In this document: positions 1 through 11,817 of the stretch, piece after piece | How the letters are laid out: each line of letters starts with the position of its first letter | Numbering within the stretch: the stretch's first letter is position 1 | Assembly: GCA_963682025.1 (NCBI GenBank) | Contig: OY821519.1 | Location: forward strand, 108,604,264 to 108,668,263 | DNA from: Cordilura impudica | Lineage: Eukaryota > Arthropoda > Insecta > Diptera > Scathophagidae | Length of the DNA: 64,000 nt | Reading direction: 5' to 3' | Program-made: the position numbers and the translations under genes | Notes under the pieces: model-generated | What the model was told of the DNA's origin: nothing | Databases searched by the model: none | The model's input: only the letters and a program-made list of their open reading frames with translations

Positions 1-285
1 GTTTTGAGAAAAAACGCATTTAAAGTTTCTACAGCCTTTTAGGTACCAGAATCCACCGTTTTTGACACAGCCTGTTTTTTGACACACTAGGTCTCTTTTC
101 TCGGAGAAGGTCACATATAGAGAATATAGATATATTTATTTTGGTTTGAATACACTCAGTAAAGATGAAGTATTTAATATATTAAATGGCACAAATTTCG
201 ACTTGCTATACAAATATTTAGACACATGTATAAAACACAGAAATCTTATTTTAAATGGATTTGAAATTAAAAAAAAAATTAAGTA
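1..285 (+). pseudogene. LINE C-terminal fragment (same type as LINE-2)
   Basis: An open frame runs through about positions 85-285 and stops at TAA 283-285. It contains a stretch reading L-S-K-D-E-V-F-N-I-L-N-G, then K-Y-L-D-T-C-I-K-H-R-N-L-I-L. This matches the last residues of the plus-strand LINE at 43741-47435, where an E-N-E-L-I-T-I-L-N-G block is followed by K-Y-L and R-K-T-L-I-I before the stop. I therefore read it as the 3' end of an I/R1-type non-LTR retrotransposon ORF2, cut by the window edge. The match is short and the call is tentative. Confidence 0.4.
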
Positions 286-765
286 AAATTAGAATGATAA
301 ATTATTTTAATTAAAATGCCAATCTGGTTAACAGCAATAATGCTACGCCAAATATAGATTGTAAATAATTTAATAAATAAATTTACTTTTATATCATAAT
401 TATACATATCTATTAATAAATAACAAAATAATAATAAATACCCTTTTTTGAAAAAGTATCCACAAAAATTAGCTTTTTTTAAAAACTACCCTTAAAAAAA
501 TTTTTATATATTTTAAAAGTATCCCTTTAAAAAAAAAATTTTTTTTTCTTGAAAAACAACCCTTTTGAAAAAAGTACCCTTTTAAAAAAAAAAACCATTT
601 TTAAGTACCCTTTTTTTAAAAAATATCGCTTTCTAAACAGTTTTCTTTAAAAGTAATTTAAAATAAGCACCCTTTTTCAAAAAACGCCACTTTTCAAAAA
701 AGTACCCCTTTCTTTAAAAAAAAACTACCGTTTTTTTAAAACAAAAATTTTCCTAAAACAATATT
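286..765. repeat. AT-rich gap with degenerate AAAAGTACCCTTTT-type repeat
   Basis: Positions 286-435 are AT-rich with nothing recognised. From about 436 to 745 the motif (A)n-GTACCC-(T)n, or close variants such as GTATCC, CTACCC and GCACCC, recurs roughly every 20-35 bases between runs of A and T. It looks like a degenerate simple satellite. No coding signal is visible. Confidence 0.55.
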
Positions 766-1237
766 TATACCCTTATACCACTATGTGGTCTGGGTATAAT
801 GAATTTATGGTGATGTTTGCAACTACCTAATATTTCACTAATATTTCACCTAGACCCATTTTTTATTATACCGATCGGTACAGAATCACTTTCTGAGTCA
901 ATTTAGCAATGTCCGTCTGTCTGTGTGTCCATATAAAACTTGTAATCAAACTACACGTCGCAACTATGAATATATTGTGATGATAAATTGTATATAAGTA
1001 TATACTTCCATCACCCGTAGCATAAACACCGTTGAAATTGGTGAAAATCAGTGTGTTTTCAGACCTAGTCCCCGTGCAAATGGCCCCTATGAAATCGACT
1101 ACAATTGTCATAAAATCCAAATTATCTGATAGATCTCGGTCAAATTGTTTTTGTGTATGTTTATTACCTCCATTAATCAGTAATCCAAAAATATACGCTA
1201 TAGGAAAATTCTTAGTCATAGCCCCCACAGCATTAAA
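766..1237 (-). repeat. Dispersed fly repeat, family 1, truncated copy a
   Basis: It starts with the family end TATACCC...ATACCACTATGTGG, continues through the hairpin around TCAGAATCACTTTCTGAGTC and the GTCTGTCTGTGTGTCC microsatellite, and fades near TTCTTAGTCATAGCCCC. The downstream half of the ~790-bp consensus is missing. The GTCY microsatellite and the ACAAGTAAG end resemble the dipteran 'mini-me' elements; that identification is inference. ORFs across it are not genes. Confidence 0.8.
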
Positions 1238-1738
1238 GAAAAAGTGTTTTTTCGTTATATCCTTTTTAAAGCGAAATCTATTTTGTTTCCTCTGTCATAC
1301 CTTAAAAAGATTAATCTATTGTATAGTTATTCAGACTGTTTTGTGTAAATTACTTTATGAAAAAACAGTAATGTTCGAAGTTTTAACAAGCTATCGAATG
1401 ATATATTACATATCTGTCTAGAGAGCTGTGAGATTCTACATCTCCTACTGCGACCAAACACATATCTGGCAATATTATTTTACGTTACATTAAGCCTTTT
1501 CATACTTAATGTATCACAGCTAGCGAATAGTTCACAGCCATGCAGGAGTGTAGGCAACAAATAAATCTTGGCTTGTAACATTCGAATATTAAAAGGTGTA
1601 TAATACTGCGACATCCAAAGGTTTCTTAACATTGCATAAGTTTTACCACATATAACATTTATGTGATTTGACCAGCCTAACTTCTTGTTAAAAAATACAC
1701 CTAGATTTTTGGCAGTTTCATCAATCGCGATGACAGAA

Positions 1739-2873
1739 TTACCTATTCGAATAGGTGGTAAAACAGTTGTTAAAGACTAGATTTTTCCAATTATCATAGC
1801 TTTCTTTTACACTGTCTAGATCATAATTATTTTTTGTAACGTAATTATTGACATCAGATGGTTTACAACTTATAAAAAGTTGGACATCATCTACATACAT
1901 ATGTATTCCACAAAAACTGAGTCGAGAGGGTAAGTGGTTAGAATATAATACATACAGTAGTGGGCCAAGTATTGAACCTTGCGGTACGCCTCTCGTAGTT
2001 GAACAACTATAAGATTTGTCAGACCCATGGCGATTTTTTGTTACCGATATAAGTTTCACAGTTTAACCTTGATTTTGACAAAGATTTGTCATTTGAAAGG
2101 TAATTATTTTTAGCTGATACCCAGATTTACAGATTTTCATCGTCTGGAATATGTTTTTGGAGTTATGATCGTTTAAAGTTGCTTCTAACACTAACATAAA
2201 ATTATACAATGCTAAAAAAAAAAATTTCCTAGAATTTGCACTCGAATTTCGAGTGCTGGAATCTTCTAGTATGAATAAATAAGCTTTACAGCAGTTGGTG
2301 AAAAGTAAAACATGTTCCCCATTTTTTGGCAAAGAATTGAAAAGTCTACTGTATCAAAAGCCTTAGAATGATCAAGCAAAATGAGAAATGATACCATACT
2401 GTTATCAATATTCGCTCTAAGCTCCTCTGTAACTTCAATTAAGGTCTGAAACCAGATTGCTTGTGGGTGAGAAGAGAATTTTCATATAGAAAGTGGTTAA
2501 TCTGTATGTGAATTAAACGTTCGAAAACTTTAGATAGAAAAGGTAGTATAGCTATCGGTCGATATGTATTATCAGCTTTTGGTATAGGAATAATCGTTGC
2601 GTGTTTCCACGCTGATGGAAAAGTAAAAGTTGTAAGAATCATGTTAAAAAGATGTGTTATATGTAAAAGAATATAAGTAATGATTATCTTCATAAATTTT
2701 GGGTGAATTCTATCATATCCCACAGAGTTGGATTTAATACTTAATAAAGACTCTAGGACGTCCTCTTGTGTGAAATGTATAAAATTAAAACATTGAGTAC
2801 CATTAGAGTTATCACTCTTTATATTTATGGTATTCGAAAAATTATCATAAAAGTTAATATTCACTTGTGGCAC
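1739..2873 (-). pseudogene. LINE-1 reverse transcriptase fragments
   Basis: Positions 2873-2439 encode the RT fingers, with G-Y-D-R-I-H-P-K-F, P-I-P-K-A-D, P-I-A-I-L-P-F-L-S-K-V-F-E and Q-S-G-F-R-P. Positions 2440-2335, in another frame, give the first catalytic block F-L-I-L-L-D-H-S-K-A-F-D-T-V. Positions 2059-1739 hold G-V-P-Q-G-S-I-L-G-P-L-L and the Y-V-D-D box. Compared with LINE-3, about 170 bp at 2085-2270 are foreign, which suggests a small insertion. The RT of these elements copies the element RNA onto nicked chromosomal DNA. This copy cannot encode an intact enzyme. Confidence 0.8.
2085..2270. repeat. Small insertion in LINE-1 with a palindromic end
   Basis: This block interrupts the RT reading of LINE-1. 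It carries the perfect palindrome GCACTCGAATTTCGAGTGC at 2238-2256. On the minus strand it reads CAGCACTCGAAATTCGAGTG and then CAAATTCTAGGAAATTT. A near-identical start occurs at 59160 (CAGCACTAGAAATTCGGGTG, then TAAATTCTAGGAAATTT). The two sites therefore share one unnamed repeat family, possibly a MITE. The far end is not resolved. Confidence 0.45.
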
Positions 2874-3345
2874 TGAATTTTGGTAAATTCATTAATATCA
2901 ATTTTAGTTGTACGTTTAATAATAACTAAATTTTAAATTTCTTTCCACTTCTTCTTCGAACAGCTGATTCAAACTATTCTTTCTAAAATATTGATTTTGA
3001 GTATCTTATTTTTTAATTCATTTTCCTTCTATCAATTTTGAAAGCATTATGGATCTCGGTTGTTCTAAATCGCTTCCATCTTTCATAGGCTAAATTTCTT
3101 TCTGCGATCAAAGTTTTTATTTCGCTACAAAACCATGGTTTTCCATTTCGTATTTTATTCACCTTTATTGGCATATTTTTCATAAAAGTATAGAATATTG
3201 TTTTGTAAAAAAGTTAATTGCTCATCTATGGTTGACATGAGAAAGACTTGGTTCCACGAAATGGCCGACAATTCAGTTTCCAACGATTGAAAATCTAAGC
3301 TTTTAAAGTTTCTAAACCTTATTGTTTGTGATTGTTCTTGATTTT

Positions 3346-4127
3346 TATACCCTATACCACTATGTGGTTTGGGTATAATGACTTTGTGCTGCTGTTTGTA
3401 ACAACCAAAAATATTTGACCTAGACCCATCTTTAATTATACCGATCGAATCAGAATCACTTTCTGAGTTGAATTAACAATGTCCATCCGTCCGTCCGTCC
3501 GTCTGTGTGTCCATGTAAACCTTGTAATCAAACTGCAGGTCGCAAATATGAATATATTTTGATGAAGTTTGGTATGTAAGCTTTTATCGGCCATGGGATG
3601 AACGCTGTTGAAATTGGTGAGAATCGGTCCATGGTCAGACCTAGCCCCCATACAAATTACCCATATGAAATCGACATAAATTGCCATAAGATCCAAATTG
3701 TCATATAGATCTTACTCAAATTGGGTTTGTATGCATTCATTACATCCATTAATGAGTAATCCAAAAATGATCCCTTTGACCCCATATAGAGCTGCTTCCC
3801 GATCTTCACTTAAATCTATTAAAAAACAAAAATATTGCACTGATTCTTCTCAAATTTTGCTTGTATATATTTTTGCAAAATACAAGAGACTTTACCAAAT
3901 ATGATCAGGATCGGTCCATTTTTGGACCTAGTCCCTATATAGATATACCATCCGATATGAACTTTTTCATATCTGCAGCCAAAAAAATTAATAAAAATCC
4001 CACTCAAATTTGGTTTTTGCTTATTTTCTATGTCCAGTAAGTTGGGCCTAAGAGATAGGGTTTGGTATAGGCATGGTATAGGGTATCGTATAGTCGGTCT
4101 AGACCGACTATTATTTTCTTACTTGTT
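3346..4127 (-). repeat. Dispersed fly repeat, family 1, full copy b
   Basis: This is a complete copy of ~780 bp. One end reads TATACCCTATACCACTATGTGG; the other holds the palindrome around GTCTAGAC and ends in CTTACTTGTTT. It carries the GTCCGTCC microsatellite and the C-A-G-A-A-T-C-A-C-T-T-T-C-T-G hairpin. It sits inside LINE-1 with LINE coding on both sides. Short ORFs here, with translations rich in R-R-T-D-G-R, are microsatellite artefacts. Confidence 0.88.
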
Positions 4128-4785
4128 TATATTGTAGTCATAAGGCAAAAAAATTAAATCATGTTTTGAGAACATGGACGCGGAGAGCTGATCAAAGAGT
4201 AATAGTTTTGAATGATGATTAATGAAATACAGATCAAGTAGTGTACTTGTAGTCCTTGTAAAGTGAGTTGCAATGGAACAATTAACTAACATCAACCCAA
4301 TGGCATTCATATCATCCTCTAAACTTCGATCAGCTAATATACTGTCACTGAAGTCTCCAACAGTAATAACATCGGTGTAACCAAGGGTAAGTGTTGTTAA
4401 CTTGTTTAGCAGTGGATTAAAATCAGTATCTTTCTTAGGCTTATCAATGGAACCAATTAAAAGTTTTTGGTTATTGTTATTTAAAATTTCGAGAAACAAA
4501 TACGCGATTTTTTCATCTGCTAGTGATTTACATCTAAGTTTACAGCATATTGATGATTTTGCATAAACAGCTGCACCACCACCATTTGCGTACGTACCTA
4601 TCGGCTCGGAAAAGTCGATAACCATTCATTTCATAACTACTATCTTGAATTTCTGGATTAAATCAAGATTCTGATATATAAAAAATGTCAACCCCAGATT
4701 CTTCAAAAACATATCGGAATTCATCCATTTTGTTATTTAAACTTTCAGCATTAATATGGCAAATATTGAGCCCAGAAGTTCTTCT
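4119..4785 (-). pseudogene. LINE-1 AP-type endonuclease domain
   Basis: Positions 4785-4630 encode the start of an endonuclease/exonuclease/phosphatase fold, with N-I-C-H-I-N-A-E-S-L-N-N-K and an I-S-E-S block. Positions 4625-4119, after a frameshift, give N-G-G-G-A-A-V-Y, G-D-F-S-D, then T-L-L-D-L-Y-F and a K-H-D-L-I-F end motif (family consensus S-x-H-D). In intact elements this domain nicks the target DNA to prime reverse transcription. The normal D of G-D-F-N is kept, but the frame is broken, so this is a relic. Confidence 0.8.
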
Positions 4786-4786
4786 T

Positions 4787-5383
4787 TACCGACGTAAACT
4801 TTGTAATCAAACTATCAGGTCGAAAATATGAATATATTTTGATTAAATTCAGTACATAAGCTTTCATCAGCCATTGGACGTACGCTGTTGAAACCGGTGA
4901 AAATCTGTCCATGTTCAGACCATGTCCCCATACAAATGACCCCTATGAGATCGACTTAAATTGCCATAATATCGAAATTATCATATAGACCTCGGTCAAA
5001 TTGGGTGTGTGTGTGTGTGTGTGTGCATTTTTATTACATCAAAAATAAACTCTGTAGGAGAGTTCTTAGCCATAGACCCAATATCAAGCTAATTCCCGAT
5101 CTCCACTTAAATCTGTAAAAAAACAAAAATATTTTTGCAAAAAATTAGTGACCTTAACAAACATGAAAAAGATCGGTCCATTTTCCGACCTTGTCCCCAT
5201 ATATATATATTCGATATGAACTCTTTCATATCCGAGGGCAAACAAATTAATAACAATGCCACTGAAATTTGGTTTAAGCTCATATTCTATATCCAAGTAG
5301 TTGGACCTATGTAGGGTCTCTAAATGCATTATATAGAGCATCGCGTAGCCGGCCATGACGGACTATAATCTTCTTACTTGTTT
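4787..5383 (-). repeat. Dispersed fly repeat, family 1, partial copy c
   Basis: It starts inside the consensus at GTAAACTTTGTAATCAAACT and runs to the CTTACTTGTTT end. The terminal hairpin and the GTCC microsatellite are missing. It contains a (GT)n run at about 5007-5029 that is absent from the other copies. It directly abuts the 5' end of LINE-1. Confidence 0.8.
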
Positions 5384-6085
5384 CTTTATTCTTTGACTCG
5401 GCTCCAAAGACCAAAGCAAATCTTAACATTAAAGCAAGCCTATCTTAACGAGAGACACGTAATGCTCCACATTTAGTTAGACTTATCGGGACTCAAAAGG
5501 GAATGTGCTTAACTATTGCACGAACGCACACGGCATGAAATTCTGAGTGGCGCTACGTTGTTTTTCAGATGAGATGAAATTTAATTTGAAAGGTCCAAAC
5601 CCATTAAATTATTACTTTCATGATCTTTGCAAGGTGGAAAACCAGTTGGATCGCCTTCAGATTCGGGTGAAGTGTGATGGTGTGGGCCGACATATTTTAA
5701 TATGGTACGTGCGCGTTATAATGTTTGAGAGCAAATAAGGATGTAAACACAAAAATGTTCTTGGAACTGCTTTTCCCCATCGTAAGAATTTTTTTGGTGA
5801 TCTGCCATGGCAGTTTCAACACGTCAACGATACGATCAACACTGCTTGGGTGGTTAAGTCATGGACTGAGAGCCAAATAATAATTTAATTTCGTGGCTAC
5901 ATTACTCCACTAAAGCGGAAATAATTGAATTAAATAGCCATTTCTCTAAATTATATTACAAACTGGTACGAGTCGCTCTCGAATAGAAATTATGAGGTCG
6001 TTCCCAACACGGGAGGATCAGCACATTTTTCAATTTATTTTAAAAAAAAAATTAAATTTGTAAATCTATAAGTTTACAAATATTA
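5384..6085. other. Gap with no recognised element
   Basis: There is no clear repeat end, RNA gene or coding homology. A 63-codon open frame at 5547-5738 (+) has no recognisable motif and sits in unremarkable sequence, so I do not call it a gene. Confidence 0.5.
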
Positions 6086-6484
6086 CACAGGTCTACAAAA
6101 TGAAAAAAATTTTTTGGTGCCTTGAGTTTTGCAGCTGATTTTTTTTTTTTTTGTACTTTGAACGCTGATTTCAAAACTGAAAACCATTTTTCCCTAGCAG
6201 CTCTAGTTCTCGAGTTACAAAAATATTCAATTTACCCTACTATTTATTTAAAAAATGCATATGCCCTTCTGATATAAACGCAGTATGTTGGCAACATTGT
6301 GTAGCTTATTTCTTAGTATGTTGGCAACATTTTAGTTATATAAATGTCATTCCCTAGCTTATTTCTGATTATAATTCTTGAGTCGCTAAATATATATCGA
6401 TAAGAAACCTACGTCCAGTACGCGTTGCAATCATTTAAGGTTTCAATAGAACATCAAGATATAATTGAAAGCTAATTTTCAAAA

Positions 6485-8177
6485 ATGTCATCTAGCCGCA
6501 GAATCTGTGTAAATCACCCTGATCAATTTTGTTATATATGTGGTGAATACGCGAGAATTGAAAACAGAAAATCCATTACTGAATATATAAAGAAAGCATA
6601 CAATGCTTATTTTGGTATCAAACTTGAACATCGGGATAAATCTTGGGCACCACATGTAGTTTGCAAAACATGTACTGAACATCTACGTCAGTGGACTGAT
6701 GAGAAAAGGAGGAGTCTGAAATTTGGTGTGCCTATGGTTTGGAGAGAACCAAAAAATCACTATGACGACTGTTATTTCTGTGTAGTGAATATCAGAGGTA
6801 TCAATAGTAAAAACCGAAGGAAGTGGACGTATCCTGATTCAGAATCTTCTCGACGGCCCATTCCTCACTCCGATGAAGTTCCCATGCAAACATTTCATCA
6901 GCTACCAGATTTTTCGGAAGATGAAATATCCCACTGCTACATAAATGAAGACAGTGAATATGAGGAAAATACATCAAGTCCACAACGATTTAACCAAAGT
7001 GAGTTAAGTGATCTCATCAGGGATCTTAACCTCTCAAAACAATCTTCTGAGTTACTGGCATCCCGGCTAAAAGAAAAAAATCTACTTGATAAAGGAACAC
7101 AAATAACGTTCTATCGTAGAAGGGAAGCAGAGTTGGTTACGTTCTATTCTCAGGAAGAAGACCTCGTTTTCTGTCACGATGTTAAAGGTCTCCTAACAAA
7201 AATCGGCCTTCCCGAGTATGATCCAGATCGTTGGCGTCTGTTTATTGACAGTTCCAAGCGAAGTTTGAAGTGCGTGCTTTTACACAATGGTAACGAATTG
7301 GCATCAATACCTATTGCTCACTCTACCCAAATGAAAGAAGAGTAGAAGAATATAGCCATAGTCTTGGAAAAGATAAGGTATCACTATCATGGATGGGTCA
7401 TTTGTGTTGACTTGAAAATGGTTAACTTCCTCCTTGGACAGCAAGGAGGATACACAAAATATCCTTGCTTCTTGTGCCTTTGGGATAGCAGAGCTAAACA
7501 AGATCACTGGGTAAAAAAAAGACTGGCCTGAAGGAGAGAACATGGTTGTTGGAGGAAAAAATGTTGTTAATCAGCCTTTGGTTGATCGGAATATAATAAT
7601 CCTGCCTCCACTTCATATAAAACTTGGCTTAATGAAGCAATTTGTTAAGGCTCTAGATAAAGATTCATCATGTTTTAAATTCATATTTACAAAGATGCAA
7701 GGTTTAAGCAATGAAAAAATAAAAGCTGGCATATTCAATGGCCCTCAAATCAGACAGTCAATGAAGGACACCAATTTTGTTGAATCTATGAATGAAAACG
7801 AGCGAAAAGCGTGGACATTATTTATGTCAGTCGTCGAAAACTTTCTAGGCAACAAGAAGGCTTCAAACTATAAGGATTTAGTTCAGAACATGTTGACTGC
7901 TTTTCGTGAGCTTGGATGCAACATCAGCATGAAGGTGCATTACTTGCAAAACCATTTGGACCGGTTTCCTGCAAACTTGGGAGACTTTAGTGAATAGCAA
8001 GGTGAACGATTTCACCAGGATATAAGGAAAATGGAAGAACGATACCAGGGCAAGTTGGATACTCATATGATGGCAGATTACTGTTGGAATCTGCAAAGAG
8101 ATTGTCCTAAAAAACCACATTGCAGATTAAACAAAAAACGAAGCTTCTTGGGTCCCAGTACATCAAATAAGCAGTGA
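6485..8177 (+). pseudogene. Transposase-like gene of element A, with the E-Q-G-E-R-F-H-Q family motif
   Basis: The ATG at 6485 opens a reading that can be followed for about 560 codons. It passes an in-frame TAG at 7343-7345, a frameshift in an A-run near 7518 and a second in-frame TAG near 7995. The N-terminal region has paired cysteines (C-Y-I-C near residue 16, C-K-T-C near 60, C-Y-F-C near 97), suggesting zinc binding. The centre has D-R-W-R-L-F-I-D-S and Y-P-C-F-L-C-L-W-D-S-R. The C-terminal part has Q-G-E-R-F-H-Q-D-I and A-D-Y-C-W. Element B at 35828-36972 shares the central and C-terminal blocks, so this is a mobile-element family. I have seen similar proteins in invertebrate genomes, usually unnamed. 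It is inactive as written. Confidence 0.65.
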
Positions 8178-8241
8178 AAAATATATTTCCTATTTTCACA
8201 AATATATTAATTATATATTATATTTTATTATTATAAATATA

Positions 8242-10110
8242 CTAGCTGGACCCGGCAAACGTTGTTTTGCCCTCAATGAATTTTTATTTTAGTTAGAATC
8301 TGTATATACCTATATAAAATGTGTTACGAAGATCTCCAGATAATAAAATGAGAGCTTCACCAAAAAATCTTTCATTGCCTTTCAAATCTTTTATCAAATC
8401 AAATCACAATGTTTGTGAGCCATGGTACATTCATCCCAAATAAAAATACTGCATTTTTGCAGAACTTTTGCCATACCGGAATGTTTTTTGATATTACAGA
8501 CGGCATTCTCATTTTTTTGTACGTTTAACGGTGATTTGAGTGCTGAATGAGCTGTGCGGCCACCATGCAATAATGTAGCGGCTTTTTCCTTCTTTTTCGT
8601 TAGAATATTTATATATAAAAACGTTTGTGAGTTTATTTATTAAAATTTATATAAATTTTACAACTCATTATTTTTCGAACGACAGCGCCATCTACCGGGT
8701 CCAATAAAAAAATGTTTCTAACATACATATATGTACATTCTTAGTTTCATTAAAATCACGCCATAAATAAGAATATTCGAAATAACTTAACCCAGCGCCA
8801 ACTATCGGGTCCATTTATACATACAAAAATTTCTTATGACGAAACATACGTTCATTCTGAATTGCAGTCAAATCGCGCTGAAAGTAAAAATTTTTGTTTT
8901 TAACTTGACCCCAACGCCAGCTAGAGGGTTAAAACTAAAAAAAAAACACAGAAGAGCTCGAACCGAACCTATGCTGGAAATCCTACCTCGACAGCTCTTA
9001 TGGTTCCGGAGATCATTCGTTACAATCAAATGCATCAACGTTTTTATATATACGCCACGCCCCTTTGCCCACTAACAACTTTATATAGCTAAGGTCTTAT
9101 TATTTCGCAAAAATATCCTTTTGTGAAAATTTCATGACGATCCTTCCAGTAGTTTAGAAGATATTACGATTTTTTATTTTTCTAAAAAGGGGCGTGGTCC
9201 CGCCCACTTTTCTTCTTGTATGTATTTCTATTCATGCTAATACCATATGTACCAAATATGACTGCTGTAGGTAAAAAAATTCGCGTGATATGACTTTTTC
9301 AAATTATGGGTTATATGGGCGTGGCACCGCCCCTTTGTCCAATCAAAAATTTATATAGCATATTATTCCTTCCAGAGTCACAGTAACACGCTCTGAAAAT
9401 TTCAGGAAGATCGGTTCTTTGGTTTGGCCTCCTATAAAGCACAAACAAACACACATTCATTTTTATATATATAGATAGATTGAAAGCAGAATAATTATGA
9501 TTTAAGGTAAAATGGGGCGTAAAAGGGGGACTTGGTAATAAAAAAATGTATGGCTACCTTACCTGTAGATAAAAAGTGTATAAAACTTTAGATAAATACA
9601 TATTACAAAAAAATTATTTTGTATAGCAAACATTGTTAGTGGTATATGTAAAAAAAAAGGGGGCGGTGAAATGGACGTGGTTCATAGTTATATGGCGACG
9701 TTAACAGTATTAAGAGCAATATACTACCAAATAAAAAAATCCGTTGGAAGGAACAAATTTGTACAGAGAAAAAAAAGTTTAAAACTTTCAAACAAAATTT
9801 GGCGTGAAAAGGGGCGTGAAAGGGGGCGTGGCGTAAGAAATGTTTATTTCTACCTCGCCTGGAGCATAATGTGTATACAATTTGAAGTAAATCTGTTAAA
9901 AACTATATGGGAGCAATTACATAATTTTAAAAAAGTGGGCGTAAAAGTGGGCGTGGTCAAAAAAAGTACCCTATTAATCATGCCAGAGTCCCAGTTAAAT
10001 GCTGTGAAAATTTCAGGAAGATCGGTCGAGAGGTTTGGTCTCCTATAAGGTACACACAAACAAACAAACAAACAAATAAACAAACACACATTCAATTTTA
10101 TATATATAGA
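8242..10110 (-). mobile_element. Helitron-1: non-autonomous, composite
   Basis: On the minus strand the element begins TCTATATATATAAAATTG at 10110 and ends GGGTCCAGCTAG at 8242. The host base before it is A and after it is T, the classic Helitron insertion between A and T. A second Helitron 5' end lies inside at about 9475 (TCTATCTATATATATAAAAA), so the element is composite. Positions 8330-8560 encode, on the minus strand, decayed Pif1-type helicase matching Helitron-3. Repeated GGGCGTGGC-type motifs and the (GTTT)n start are shared with Helitron-2. ORFs at 9671-10048 and 9850-10095 are not genes. Confidence 0.85.
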
Positions 10111-11060
10111 TTAAACTACATAAATGCTTTAGACCAACACAGAAGAACAAAATTTTTATTTTTTTTTTATAAAATTTTTGTTTTTTTACAAAACTTTAAC
10201 GATATTTCTGAATCTACTGGGCCAAATTAAAAACAATGTAGGCACGGATTAAAGGTAAATTTGTTGACGAATTTCAGTTTTTTTTTTTTAACTAAATATG
10301 GTGAACCGTTTTCAAGTTATTCCAATATATGTAGTGGAAGGGCCTTAAATTTGGAAATAACGGTATATCGCGAAAAGTCGAGCTGCTAGGCAAAAACCGA
10401 TTGCAGATTCGTTTTCAGGAGGTCGAATTTACTAAAGATCAGTTCAAAAAGTATCGGCAACAAAATATGTGTATACCTGTGTTATCATAGCTGAAAAACT
10501 TTACAAAAATGGAAAAAAAATAATTCAAGCCATATTATAAATTCACATACAGATATAGTGATTCGATCAAAATATTTTAAAATTTTTAAAGTATACTTAA
10601 AATGTATATCTCATAAAATATTTAATGGTTTTATTTCTGGAATATATTTAATCCTTAAAGAAGTTGCGAAAAAGAAAGCGAGTTAATTTTAAATTTATTT
10701 CAACAATAAGAACTATACAAAAATGAATCAAAGCATTTCGCAAATAACAAATTTATAAACAAAAAATAAATAAATAAATAATAATACCACAAACTTGACA
10801 AGCTTTTCCGATTTCCAAAACAAGTATACGTTTGATATCAAATTAATTTATGTATCACAATTCGTTTATTGAGGGACTCGTCACATACGTATATAAATAT
10901 ATAGTACACATAAATATGTATGCATTAATATGTTTATTTAAATATATCAGTCTGTAAACTATACAACACAAAGGAAGAACACATACAACATATACAAAAA
11001 CTATGATTGTTTTCTGGCAATTAATTGTGTGCTTTTGCTGCTAACGTTACTTATATATAT

Positions 11061-11140
11061 ATATCCTTAATGTACATATATATATATTTATATATATATA
11101 TTTAAATATATAAATATATATATATGTACATTAAGGATAT
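11061..11140. repeat. 80-bp palindrome
   Basis: The outer arms read ATATCCTTAATGTACATATA on both strands, and the inner part is TA-rich. Arms of about 34 bases pair without a mismatch around a short TA-rich centre. Such a structure can extrude as a cruciform or fold as a hairpin RNA. No element end is evident around it. Confidence 0.85.
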
Positions 11141-11817
11141 AGCCAAAATGAGCTCCTATCACTACGATGTAGCCACTGATGTTTTTATAATGGAAACAAT
11201 TTATTTTCTATGAATGTGGAAAAATAAACTCCTGCACTTTTAAACCTTTAACCTTTAAATTAACATACTTGTTATTGATTGATTTTGAATTTAAACAAGC
11301 TCAGGATGAAATGTTTTTACATTTTATAAAGCCAAAAACCTGTTTCGAAAATTGATCCATATTCTGCATGACAGGTTATACAGCTATTACGGCTCGAGCC
11401 ACCAACCCTCATCAGTAACCAAAAGCCATAGATAATTTATTTGATATTTTTTATTTTTAAATGTCATGTTTGATAGATTCCATAAATATTTTCTTTTGAC
11501 CATATTCCAAAACAGTGTCAAATGTAGAATAGAATCTTACGGTAATGTAAAATCAAAATAGTTTTCTGAAACCAAAGTTCACTAGGTCTAAACTCTACTG
11601 CAACTCTGCAAATAATTGACCTAGATTTTTTTAACAATTTCTTTTTTGTAATTCAGTGACCCATAAAATAATGTCAAGAAAGGAGTTGTGGCCAGCTAGA
11701 TTAAAATTCCAATTACTGCTACCATAGTTTTTCCTTTTAAATGTAGATTTAGTGGCACGGGTTTTATTTCTTGCTAATAGTAAAAAAATGTGTGAAATTT
11801 TTTGTGTTTTTACTTTC

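Larger units (their letters stand above)
1420..4785 (-). mobile_element. LINE-1: decayed non-LTR retrotransposon, split by a dispersed repeat
   Basis: Reading on the minus strand, the order is endonuclease (about 4785-4125), a linker (3340-2880), reverse transcriptase (2873-1740) and a thumb/C-terminal part (1740-1420). The RT fragments carry S-G-F-R-P, L-L-D-H-S-K-A-F-D-T-V, G-V-P-Q-G-S-I-L-G-P-L-L and a Y-V-D-D-V-Q-L active site. Several frameshifts and stops break the frame. The linker resumes on the other side of the repeat at 3346-4127, which shows that the repeat jumped into the LINE. The family is the same jockey/CR1-like clade as LINE-3. The 3' end is truncated near 1420. Confidence 0.85.
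6086..10481 (+). mobile_element. CAC-ended DNA transposon A (tentatively CMC/Chapaev-like)
   Basis: The left end reads CACAGGTCTACA at 6086 and the right end, reversed, reads CACAGGTATACA ending at 10481. That is a 12-bp terminal match with one difference. Inside it, the shared C-C-T-A-G-C-A-G-C-T-C blocks suggest a longer degenerate inverted repeat. TTA flanks both ends (6083-6085 and 10482-10484), a 3-bp target duplication. The transposase gene is on the plus strand, and a Helitron occupies 8242-10110. CMC elements typically have CAC termini and 2-4 bp duplications, which is why I favour that class; the class is inference. Confidence 0.6.

Noticed and set aside
6488..6682. Minus-strand ORF over the start of element A's gene (also 6801-6983, 7878-8120)
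   Set aside because: Shadows of the plus-strand transposase reading, with no motif of their own.
9671..10048. 125-codon ORF and its mirror at 20361-20717 as a conserved gene
   Set aside because: Both lie in the shared body of Helitron-1 and Helitron-2. The similarity is explained by the Helitron, and the reading is of low-complexity GGGCGTGG repeats.
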